From positions 1 to 20,706 of the forward strand of contig JAKAHO010000009.1 in NCBI GenBank assembly GCA_021814835.1: 20,706 nt of DNA, written 5' to 3'. The translations under genes and the position numbers were made by a program. Below, one piece after another: positions 13,580 to 19,510 of this stretch. This DNA is from a bacterium. GTDB lineage: Bacteria > Patescibacteriota > Minisyncoccia > UBA6257 > GWB1-50-10. The notes beneath the pieces were generated by a model, which did no database searches, was not told where the DNA came from, and saw only the letters and a list, made by a program, of their open reading frames with translations. Position 1 is the first letter of the stretch, and each line of letters starts with the position of its first letter.

Positions 13580-14119
13580 TTATTGTGCTTTCGCGACGCC
13601 CGCCGCAACGGTTTCCGCGAGTGTCGGGTATATCGGAAAATCAGAGTTCATCGCAAAATTGAAATTCCGCTGAATCTGACTGAGTCCGGGAAAACCTTCC
13701 TCTGCACCCACCACAATCCGCAGTCCTGGATTATGCATAAGGCGTCCGCGCCATTCGCCCAATTCTCCCCGCGTATCCATCGCATACGGCTCATTCCCTT
13801 CACGGGGATTTTTCTTACTCTCCGCGGGCAACCAAAAGAGAAGGCAGCCGTTTTCGGAAGAAAGCGTTAGGTAGTGGCGCTCCCACGAAAGCTGGCGGTC
13901 GAAATGATTTTCTTTTCCACCCGTACAAAACCTCATTAACGGATGGTGTTCAGGATATCTGCAGGGTAGGGCCGCGTAAAAATGCGGAATGTGTTTTTGA
14001 ATTTCTCTGCATGCATCTGCCTGCCAATCATCTCCTCCGCGCACGGGCCCCGCAAGAAAGAAAACCGGTCCATAGGAAGGATCGGTTTCGTATAGAGTTT
14101 TAGGAAGTAAAACCCTCAT
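13580..14119 (-). CDS. Nucleoside 2-deoxyribosyltransferase-like protein
   Basis: A 179-aa protein resembling the Nuc_deoxyrib_tr2 / DRHyd fold. Seen: FFLAGPVRGGDDWQ near the N-terminus (residues ~20-33, the FLAGP substrate loop), LSWERHYL (~78-84), GCLLFWLP (~91-98), and TRGELGEW with a Glu at ~119 in the place of the family's catalytic Glu (TxxELG). Such enzymes cleave or exchange N-glycosidic bonds of (deoxy)nucleosides or nucleotides; the actual substrate here is unknown. The ATG at 14119 is used because it comes 2 nt after the stop of the GGDEF gene; the longer frame to 14161 would overlap it. Translation is probably coupled to the cyclase. The combination hints at a shared role in nucleotide signalling or salvage (inference). 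Confidence 0.8.
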   Translation of the reverse strand: MRVLLPKTLYETDPSYGPVFFLAGPVRGGDDWQADACREIQKHIPHFYAALPCRYPEHHPLMRFCTGGKENHFDRQLSWERHYLTLSSENGCLLFWLPAESKKNPREGNEPYAMDTRGELGEWRGRLMHNPGLRIVVGAEEGFPGLSQIQRNFNFAMNSDFPIYPTLAETVAAGVAKAQ

Positions 14120-14121
14120 GG

Positions 14122-14742
14122 TTATTTTGCGGACTTTAATTCCGTAAACCGCACGACGCAATTGCGCCCCCTGTGTTTCGCCTCATAGAGCGCTTTGTCC
14201 GCCTTGTGAATAAGCGCCTCGAGCGTATCGCCATGAGCGTGCGCCGCAACGCCCGAACTGATAGTAACGCCGACGCTTTTCTTCTTGCTTACCACGCGTT
14301 CTTTCTCGACTTTCTCTCTGATTATATCGGCTATCATCGCCGCATCATTCTCAGACGCGCCCGGCAAACCTATTATTATCTCCTCGCCGCCCCAACGCCC
14401 TACCATATCGAGATCGCGCACTCTGCCAGTAATGGCGACGGCGAGCATTTTGAGTATCGCGTCTCCTGTAGGATGGCCATACACGTCGTTCACCTTTTTA
14501 AAGTGGTCGGCATCCACCATAATAATGCTAAAATTGCTGATAAGCGCGACACGACGCTTCGTCATCTCCTCTTTGGGAGCATTCAGCTCATGGAGAAACT
14601 TGTCCGCTTCAACCTTGAATCCGTGTCTATTGAAAAGCCCGGTCAGCTCGTCGACGTACGCCAATCTTTTAATGCGGTGTATCTCCGCCTCTAATTTCTC
14701 TATCTGCTTTATTTCCTTGCCGCACACATTCTTATTTGCCAT
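14122..14742 (-). CDS. Diguanylate cyclase, stand-alone GGDEF domain
   Basis: Makes c-di-GMP from two GTP. It is 206 aa with a short coiled-coil start (residues ~8-27) and then a complete GGDEF domain: DELTGLFNR (31-39), IIMVDADHFKKVND with the metal Asp at ~77, GHPTGDAIL, and the signature GGEEI (118-122). The inhibitory I-site R109-DL-D112 sits five residues before it, so product feedback control is likely. There is no sensor or membrane domain, so input must come through the coiled coil or through expression. All catalytic residues look intact. No PilZ or EAL partner is in the window. An extended -10 seven nt before the ATG makes a leaderless message likely. Directly followed by the NDT-like gene. 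Confidence 0.93.
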   Translation of the reverse strand: MANKNVCGKEIKQIEKLEAEIHRIKRLAYVDELTGLFNRHGFKVEADKFLHELNAPKEEMTKRRVALISNFSIIMVDADHFKKVNDVYGHPTGDAILKMLAVAITGRVRDLDMVGRWGGEEIIIGLPGASENDAAMIADIIREKVEKERVVSKKKSVGVTISSGVAAHAHGDTLEALIHKADKALYEAKHRGRNCVVRFTELKSAK

Positions 14743-14748
14743 AGGATC

Positions 14749-14757
14749 ATTCTATCA
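14749..14757 (-). promoter_or_regulatory. Extended -10 of the GGDEF gene, leaderless
   Basis: TGATAGAAT on the minus strand: an extended TG plus -10 TAGAAT (14749-14754, 5/6). The predicted transcript start falls on the A of the ATG at 14742. There is no ribosome site. Confidence 0.5.
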
Positions 14758-14857
14758 AAAACAAAATTGAAAATATAATTGAAAAAATGCGCCATTCCAC
14801 AACGCCGACGCATCAATTTGTCAAAAAGCACACCAGGTCTTGTTGGAAGTACTCAAG

Positions 14858-14878
14858 CTTGCATCCGTCGGATGCAAG
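14858..14878. promoter_or_regulatory. Perfect 10-bp palindrome, operator-like
   Basis: Arms CTTGCATCCG and CGGATGCAAG are separated by one T. It lies 45 nt before the zinc-ribbon gene. A weak promoter (-35 TTGCAT 14859-14864, 17 nt, -10 TATCGT 14882-14887) would have its -35 and spacer inside it. This arrangement suits a dimeric repressor. No T-run follows, so termination is unlikely. Confidence 0.5.
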
Positions 14879-14922
14879 ATGTATCGTAAATTAACGGCTG
14901 TACATTAAAAGGGGTTGATATA

Positions 14923-15129
14923 ATGAGCCAAGAAAAGCGAAGCTGCAAGGGCTGCGGATACGAGGTGACCTATACCGTTATCAATGATGGCTATGGCCTG
15001 GGTACGGTAAAGCAGTTTATCGCCTTGATGCAGAGCGGCAGACTCGCTGGATCTCTTGCTGTGACGGATCACTGTCCGAAGTGCGGGAGCTTGTTCTCGC
15101 TCACCTCAACCGCGAGGATGGAGGATTAA
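14923..15129 (+). CDS. Small zinc-ribbon protein, 68 aa
   Basis: Not assigned to a named family. Seen: C8-x2-C11 (SCKGCGYE) and C51-x2-C54 (HCPKCGS), two knuckles about 40 residues apart that should form one zinc ribbon, with a helical stretch between (LGTVKQFIALMQSGRL). There is no signal peptide or membrane segment, so it is cytoplasmic. The ATG at 14923 has an AAGGGG 8 nt upstream. It is one of few plus-strand genes, standing alone between a palindrome and its own terminator. It could be a nucleic-acid-binding regulator or a structural accessory protein. The adjacent palindrome raises autoregulation as a possibility only. Confidence 0.75.
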   Translation: MSQEKRSCKGCGYEVTYTVINDGYGLGTVKQFIALMQSGRLAGSLAVTDHCPKCGSLFSLTSTARMED

Positions 15130-15163
15130 ATACCGAGCACCGCCCATAAGCGGCGCGTTAAAG

Positions 15164-15190
15164 GCCGCCCGACAAAGGGCGGCATTTTCT
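15164..15190 (+). terminator. Terminator of the zinc-ribbon gene
   Basis: Arms GCCGCCC (15164-15170) and GGGCGGC (15177-15183) with a 6-nt loop, followed by ATTTTCT. On the other strand it also faces the convergent 15190-15678 gene, but with only a weak T-tract. Confidence 0.8.
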
Positions 15191-15678
15191 TACTTTACCA
15201 CATACGTAACTGTCTGAGACTTCACACCATCCACAAAGAACATAAGGGTATAATTGCCGACTTTCCTTATCTTTCCTGCATTCAATATCCAACTGAAGTA
15301 GAAGTTCTGCACGCCATCTTTCGTTGGATGCGAAACTTTCGAATCTATATATTGGCCGTTAAACGTGCGGATATACGAAATTTCCGTACGCGCAAGTGCA
15401 TTTTGAAGCGTGAGGCCTGCGTAAATGTTATCTCTCGTGCCGAACGTGGTCGTTGCCATATTCACAATACCGTCAGCGCCGACTCTCTTCCCGAGTATCA
15501 CGTCCGTGATTACCGCCTTCGGCCTCGGGGCCTGCGTTACCGCGGGTGCGGTTGAGGTCGCGGGAACCTGCTCCGTAACAGCGGGTGCGGCAGGCGTCTT
15601 ATTCCATTGCACATATACGATAAACGCGAATGCCGCGATAACAACTGCGCTTACAATAATCGAGATGTATTTACGCAT
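15190..15678 (-). CDS. Membrane-anchored extracytoplasmic protein of unknown function, 162 aa
   Basis: One N-terminal hydrophobic segment (residues ~5-23) is followed by a Pro/Ala/Thr-rich linker (~28-53) and a beta-rich domain of about 105 residues. The latter has recurring aromatic strands (ISYIRTFNGQYID, NFYFSWIL, GNYTLMFFVDG), suggesting an Ig- or jelly-roll-like sandwich outside the membrane. I know no family name for it. It begins 10 nt after the stop of the acidic secreted protein, so the two form an operon controlled by the promoter near 16197. An adhesin or surface role is inferred. Confidence 0.75.
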   Translation of the reverse strand: MRKYISIIVSAVVIAAFAFIVYVQWNKTPAAPAVTEQVPATSTAPAVTQAPRPKAVITDVILGKRVGADGIVNMATTTFGTRDNIYAGLTLQNALARTEISYIRTFNGQYIDSKVSHPTKDGVQNFYFSWILNAGKIRKVGNYTLMFFVDGVKSQTVTYVVK

Positions 15679-15688
15679 TGATTAATAA

Positions 15689-16183
15689 TTAGTTGGACTC
15701 ACCGTCAGTCTGATCGGCATTGTTGCCGCCATTTTCCTGACTATTGTTTTCGCCTGAACGCTGTTCAGTGGAGGTCGCACGATCGTGTTTATCGCCGCGC
15801 CCTTCATTCTGAATCTCATTTTCCGCGTCCCTCGACTCGCTCTCGGGACTTTCAGTCTCGACTTCAGTGTCGATTTCCTTCTCTATCTCGCTATGCGGCT
15901 TCTCGCCGTCAATGACGACATTCGTACCTTGCTGATCGCCCGCATGCTCCGTATCCGCGCTGCTGATATCGCGGGACTGCAAAAGACGGGCATTGTCTGC
16001 ACGCAGTTGCGCAATAAGCGCCTGCAACTCTTTAATAAAGTCCGACTGGTCGACCAGTGCAACGGTCCCCGTCGCTGTGTCCGTTGCGGTCTGCGCATGC
16101 GCAACCAAACCCGTTCCTCGGCCCATTAATCCGAATACTGCCACCATCGCGAGTACCGACGTTTTTTTGATTATGTTGTTCAT
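15689..16183 (-). CDS. Secreted acidic low-complexity protein, 164 aa
   Basis: A signal peptide is visible (MNNIIKK, hydrophobic core, probable cleavage after AHA at residue 30). The mature protein starts with a short helix/coiled-coil (~44-72, IKELQALIAQLRADNARLL). The rest is a disordered Glu/Asp/Ser/Asn-rich tail with almost no hydrophobic residues. No family is recognised. The coiled coil could mediate oligomerisation and the acidic tail could bind cations or basic partners (inference). It is first in a two-gene unit with the membrane-anchored protein downstream. An extended -10 and an inverted repeat precede it. Confidence 0.7.
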   Translation of the reverse strand: MNNIIKKTSVLAMVAVFGLMGRGTGLVAHAQTATDTATGTVALVDQSDFIKELQALIAQLRADNARLLQSRDISSADTEHAGDQQGTNVVIDGEKPHSEIEKEIDTEVETESPESESRDAENEIQNEGRGDKHDRATSTEQRSGENNSQENGGNNADQTDGESN

Positions 16184-16196
16184 ATACCTTTAATTT

Positions 16197-16205
16197 ATTA
16201 TATCA
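16197..16205 (-). promoter_or_regulatory. Extended -10 promoter of the secreted-protein pair
   Basis: TGATATAAT on the minus strand, a perfect extended -10 (TATAAT at 16197-16202). The predicted start near 16190 leaves a 7-nt leader before the ATG at 16183. No -35 is recognisable, as expected for an extended -10 promoter. Confidence 0.6.
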
Positions 16206-16221
16206 AATGACTTTTTGATAT
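16200..16221. promoter_or_regulatory. Inverted repeat overlapping the promoter, operator-like
   Basis: Perfect 8-bp arms ATATCAAA (16200-16207) and TTTGATAT (16214-16221) with a 6-nt spacer. One arm covers part of the extended -10 at 16197-16205. A bound dimer would block polymerase. Confidence 0.5.
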
Positions 16222-16263
16222 GCCGTAGTGATGCGGCTACTTATAAGACGTTTTATACGCCTT

Positions 16264-16953
16264 TTATATTACAATAGTACCCTCACACTCCTCTCCTTGC
16301 AGTAAATACTCAATATTATTGATGTTTCTGCCGTCCACAACGATAGCTGAAAGCTTATTTACCTTAGAAAACTTCGCGCATACGGGGTCAATGGGCACGG
16401 AAACGCCGGGCTCCCACTTGTGCGGAATGAGCTTCCAATATTCGGCCCACGAGAGCTTCGCAAAGGGCCGGGCGTCCACGAACTGATCAGGGTTCTTGCT
16501 GAACACATACGCAGGCTTCCCCGCCATTACAATTTCAGGCACGCCATAATACTTCGCAATGCGGGCACTGATAAGATCGGTTGAAGATCCCGGCTCCCAC
16601 CCGCATGCGATAGTAACAGGCGCCGAAAGAACACCAAGCTTTTCCGCGTTGTCGATGATTTCGGACGCCGCAAGTTTGCCGAATACGGTCTGTACGAGTT
16701 TTGCATTCACGCGCGTCGCGAAAATACCAAGCCAGTCGCCTTCCTTAACCGTAATAGCGCGAATAGCGCGCGCAGACTCCTGATACTTCCGCGCGAGTTT
16801 GCCGCCGCCCACCACAATTACAAATGTATGTTTCTTGGCATATTTCTGAATAAACTCTCGCCAACGCGAAAGAAGTTTGATATTGATGTCTTCCGGGACA
16901 ATAACCGAACCGCCAAGGTTAATAATGATGGTGTTTCCAAAAGTATGCTTCAT
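16264..16953 (-). CDS. pyrH: UMP kinase, archaeal-like PyrH (amino-acid-kinase family)
   Basis: Phosphorylates UMP to UDP. It is 229 aa. Seen: INLGGSVIVPEDIN at the N-terminus (phosphate loop), VIVVGGGKLARKYQESAR (~45-62), GWEPGSSTDLISARIA (the nucleotide/acceptor loop), and AIVVDGRNINNIEYLLQGEECEGTIV near the C-terminus. The GGSVIVP and GWEPGSSTD wording fits the archaeal UMP-kinase type. Typical bacterial PyrH has SGEAL... and TGNPFFTTD instead. It starts 9 nt after the TPM gene stop and is probably the last cistron of the lemA-TPM-pyrH unit. No strong terminator is visible; a near-palindrome of AT-rich sequence lies at 16242-16257. Another amino-acid kinase is a less likely reading. Confidence 0.87.
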   Translation of the reverse strand: MKHTFGNTIIINLGGSVIVPEDINIKLLSRWREFIQKYAKKHTFVIVVGGGKLARKYQESARAIRAITVKEGDWLGIFATRVNAKLVQTVFGKLAASEIIDNAEKLGVLSAPVTIACGWEPGSSTDLISARIAKYYGVPEIVMAGKPAYVFSKNPDQFVDARPFAKLSWAEYWKLIPHKWEPGVSVPIDPVCAKFSKVNKLSAIVVDGRNINNIEYLLQGEECEGTIVI

Positions 16954-16962
16954 ATGAATAAA

Positions 16963-17838
16963 TTACCAATTTCCGCTTGAGCCTCCCCCGCCCGACCGTC
17001 CGCCTCCAAACCCGCCGAACCCTCCCCCGCCACCGAACCCGCCGTGCGAGCCGCCTCCTCCGCCGAGCCACCAGGGAGGAACACCTCCGCCCGACGTATA
17101 TTTGTCGTACGACTTCGAAACAAAATAATCAAATATAAGCCCGAGAGGAATAAGTACGCCGATTGAAACAACGCCGAAAAAGAGAAAACCTTTTATAAAA
17201 CCGATGATAACGCCGATAACGCCGCCCAGCACTCCGCCCGCCCACCATGACTTTGAGCGCCCGAGGATGCTTGCAAGCCACACGAACACAAGAGGAATGA
17301 AATACCAGTAATCAAAAAGCGCATTTACCACCTGCTTGTCCTGTGCCGAGGATGTATACTCGCCCTGCGTTGCCGCCATAATGTCCCGCACCGCCGCATC
17401 AATGCCCGCATAGTAATTTCCCGCTTTAAAATTGGGAATTAAGTCATTGGTAATTATCTCATCGCTCTGAATGTCGGTAAGCGCGCCCTCAAGCCCATAC
17501 CCGACCTCAATGCGCATCTTGCGGTCATCGCGCGAGATAAGCAGAAGCACCCCGTTATCTTTCTTTGCTTTTCCGATTTTCCAATCCGCGAAAAGCTTTA
17601 CCGAAAAATTTTCTATCGTATCGCCGTCAAGACTCTTTATGGTAACCACCGAAATTTCATTGCTTGTACTGCTCGCAAACGATGCAATTTTCTGTTCAAG
17701 CTGCACTCGCTCCTGCGGCTGCATCATTCCCGCAAAATCATTCACAAAACCCCGAGGCATGCCGGGGTTTGTATACGCAAACGCAACGACAGGAATCGTT
17801 GCGAGCGCGACGAGAAAGAGTGTAACTACCCTCCTCAT
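16963..17838 (-). CDS. TPM-domain (YgcG-like) membrane protein
   Basis: A 291-aa exported protein. Seen: a signal peptide (cleavage likely after AFA, residue 21), then the TPM domain (~26-165) with VNDFAGMM, GVLLLISRDDRKMRIEVGYGLEGALTD and a YYAGIDAAVRDIM end. Two or three membrane segments follow (~173-240) and then a Gly-rich tail (GGGGGFGGFGGG, ending SSGNW) of the kind common in this family. The TPM domain therefore faces outside. TPM and LemA proteins are often encoded together and have been linked to envelope processes; biochemical function is unsettled. It starts 5 nt after the lemA stop. Confidence 0.92.
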   Translation of the reverse strand: MRRVVTLFLVALATIPVVAFAYTNPGMPRGFVNDFAGMMQPQERVQLEQKIASFASSTSNEISVVTIKSLDGDTIENFSVKLFADWKIGKAKKDNGVLLLISRDDRKMRIEVGYGLEGALTDIQSDEIITNDLIPNFKAGNYYAGIDAAVRDIMAATQGEYTSSAQDKQVVNALFDYWYFIPLVFVWLASILGRSKSWWAGGVLGGVIGVIIGFIKGFLFFGVVSIGVLIPLGLIFDYFVSKSYDKYTSGGGVPPWWLGGGGGSHGGFGGGGGFGGFGGGRSGGGGSSGNW

Positions 17839-17843
17839 GCTGA

Positions 17844-18401
17844 CTAGAAGTTTACTTTAGGTGCGACCTCAGCTCCTGTTGCTGCCTCAAAATAGGCGCG
17901 ATCTTTAAAGCCGAACATGCTTGCGATTACATTGCTGGGAAAACGCTTTGCGGACATATTGAAGTCCTTTACCGCATCATTAAAGCGTCCGCGCTCCACA
18001 CTCACGCGATTTTCTGTTCCTTCAAGACTGACCATCAGGTCATGCACCGTTTCCAGTGATTTCAACTGCGGATAATTTTCCATAACCACAAGCAAACGAC
18101 TAAGGGCCGACTCAACTCCCGTTGCCGCCGCCGCCTTTTCATCCACCGTCTTTGCACTGCCATACTTTGTGCGCGCATCCGCGATTGCAGAAAATACCGC
18201 GGTCTCCTGCTTCATGCCGCCCTGTACCGCGCCCACAAGATTCGGAATGAGATCCATGCGGCGCTGATACTGCGCCTCAACCTGCGCCCACTGTCCGTCT
18301 ACCGCCTCATTTTTCACCACAAATCCATTGTAGGAGGTCCATACAAAGAAAATAAGGACCGCCGCTATCGCACCTGCTATCCACAATGTTTTATTTTTCA
18401 T
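17844..18401 (-). CDS. lemA: LemA family protein
   Basis: A 185-aa protein with one N-terminal membrane helix (residues ~6-22). The LemA four-helix domain follows: SYNGFVVKNEAVDGQWAQVEAQYQRRMDLIPNLV is the family signature. Downstream come ENYPQLKS, GTENRVSVERGRFNDAVKDFN and RFPSNVIASMFGFKDRAYFEA. The domain is expected outside the membrane. The role is not firmly known; the usual partner is the TPM protein, encoded here immediately downstream. First gene of the lemA-TPM-pyrH unit. A weak TAAGAT hexamer lies about 9 nt before the ATG, which would again imply a very short leader. Confidence 0.95.
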   Translation of the reverse strand: MKNKTLWIAGAIAAVLIFFVWTSYNGFVVKNEAVDGQWAQVEAQYQRRMDLIPNLVGAVQGGMKQETAVFSAIADARTKYGSAKTVDEKAAAATGVESALSRLLVVMENYPQLKSLETVHDLMVSLEGTENRVSVERGRFNDAVKDFNMSAKRFPSNVIASMFGFKDRAYFEAATGAEVAPKVNF

Positions 18402-18446
18402 ATAAGTGTATCTTACCTACAGCTTACCACATACAAAAGAGAAGAC

Positions 18447-18476
18447 AAAAAAAGCCCCGCCGATATCGGCGGGGGC
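18447..18476 (-). terminator. thyX terminator
   Basis: Perfect palindromic arms CCCCGCCGAT (18455-18464) and ATCGGCGGGG (18465-18474), followed on the minus strand by seven T residues (18447-18453). It lies 8 nt after the thyX stop. Confidence 0.9.
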
Positions 18477-18483
18477 ATTTGCA

Positions 18484-19410
18484 TTACTGCTTCACGAGAC
18501 TCAACTTCTTCATTTTTTCCACAAACTCGCGAGCCTCCCGTTCGTTGTGATCAACGGACGGAAGGTAAGCCCCGAAGAGCTCCTCCTCGGTCATAAGCAC
18601 GCCAGGATGCTTCTGGATGAACGCGATTTCCATCTCGGAAAGCGTCATTGCATTCAGCGTGTACATCTCGAGCGCGCGATATGCCTTCGGAATAGCGTCC
18701 TTCACCATCCGCGCCATCGCTTCCGCATACACGCGAATCTCTTTCTGCGCGTGGGGGTCGAGCCTCAGACGGAAGAAATGGAAAAGATTGTGCGCATCAA
18801 TCTTCCAATACCACTCGGTATAATTGGCAACCGAGAGGCCGATGCGGGCAAGCTCCCTCGCAAGGTCCATATCAAGGCACGAGTGATATCCATCCCACGC
18901 CTTGCGATACGTATCTCCGAGGATCTCCGCAACCTGCTCGCACTGGTCGTCAGTGAGCAATTCTCCGCGACCCTGCTTGTTCATCGTTGATTGCCTGCGA
19001 AGCTCATCAGGCGGGGGCATATAGAACTCGTTCGACATCTTCGAATACCTAGCAGAGTATTCGTTCACGCTCGCGGTACGGTGACGAATCCACTGGCGCG
19101 CGACAAAAATCGGCATCTTGCAGTGGAACTTGAATACCACCATTTCCGAAGGCGACGTGTGCATATTGCGCCGAAGGTAGCGAATGAGCGTATCATCTTC
19201 GCTCACCTTCTTCGTACCGCGGCCGAAAGAAACGTTCGCGGCTTGCACGATTGAATGATCATTGCCCATATAATCGCACATATACACAAAGCCATGATCG
19301 AGGCACGTAATGGGGCGAAACAGCCATTTCTCCGCACCCTGGCTGATTGGCCTAAGCGTAGTAAGACCCGCTTCATCAACGATGCGGGCAGGAAGTGCAT
19401 TCTTGGTCAT
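18484..19410 (-). CDS. thyX: FAD-dependent thymidylate synthase ThyX
   Basis: Makes dTMP from dUMP with methylenetetrahydrofolate and FAD/NADPH. The ThyX signature RHRTASVNEYSARY (residues 109-122) is complete. Also seen: HGFVYMCDYMGNDHSIVQAA, RNMHTSPSEMVVFKFH before the motif, and WYWKIDAHNLFHFFRLRLDPHAQKEIRVYA later (flavin/dUMP-binding region). At 308 aa it is longer than the T. maritima-type enzyme (~220), with extra residues at both ends, as in one branch of the family. The ATG at 19410 has GGAGG 6 nt upstream, one of the few clear ribosome sites here. Flanked by terminators on both sides, so probably a single-gene transcript. Confidence 0.96.
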   Translation of the reverse strand: MTKNALPARIVDEAGLTTLRPISQGAEKWLFRPITCLDHGFVYMCDYMGNDHSIVQAANVSFGRGTKKVSEDDTLIRYLRRNMHTSPSEMVVFKFHCKMPIFVARQWIRHRTASVNEYSARYSKMSNEFYMPPPDELRRQSTMNKQGRGELLTDDQCEQVAEILGDTYRKAWDGYHSCLDMDLARELARIGLSVANYTEWYWKIDAHNLFHFFRLRLDPHAQKEIRVYAEAMARMVKDAIPKAYRALEMYTLNAMTLSEMEIAFIQKHPGVLMTEEELFGAYLPSVDHNEREAREFVEKMKKLSLVKQ

Positions 19411-19463
19411 CTGAATCCTCCACTGAGGGGTTAGGTGTTAAACAGCTGGGACTATCTTTAACC

Positions 19464-19490
19464 AAAACCGCCCCCATTACAAGGGCGGTT
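19464..19490 (-). terminator. groEL terminator
   Basis: Arms AACCGCCC (19466-19473) and GGGCGGTT (19483-19490) with a 9-nt loop; TTTTGGTT follows on the minus strand. It lies 20 nt after the groEL stop. Confidence 0.85.
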
Positions 19491-19510
19491 CCGTATCCTC
19501 CAACGCTATT

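Noticed and set aside
14916..14924. Extended -10 TGATATAAT overlapping the start codon of the zinc-ribbon gene
   Set aside because: It would start transcription near 14931, inside the gene and past the first codons, losing the C8/C11 knuckle if a later start were used. Probably an A/T-rich coincidence with AAGGGG upstream serving as ribosome site.
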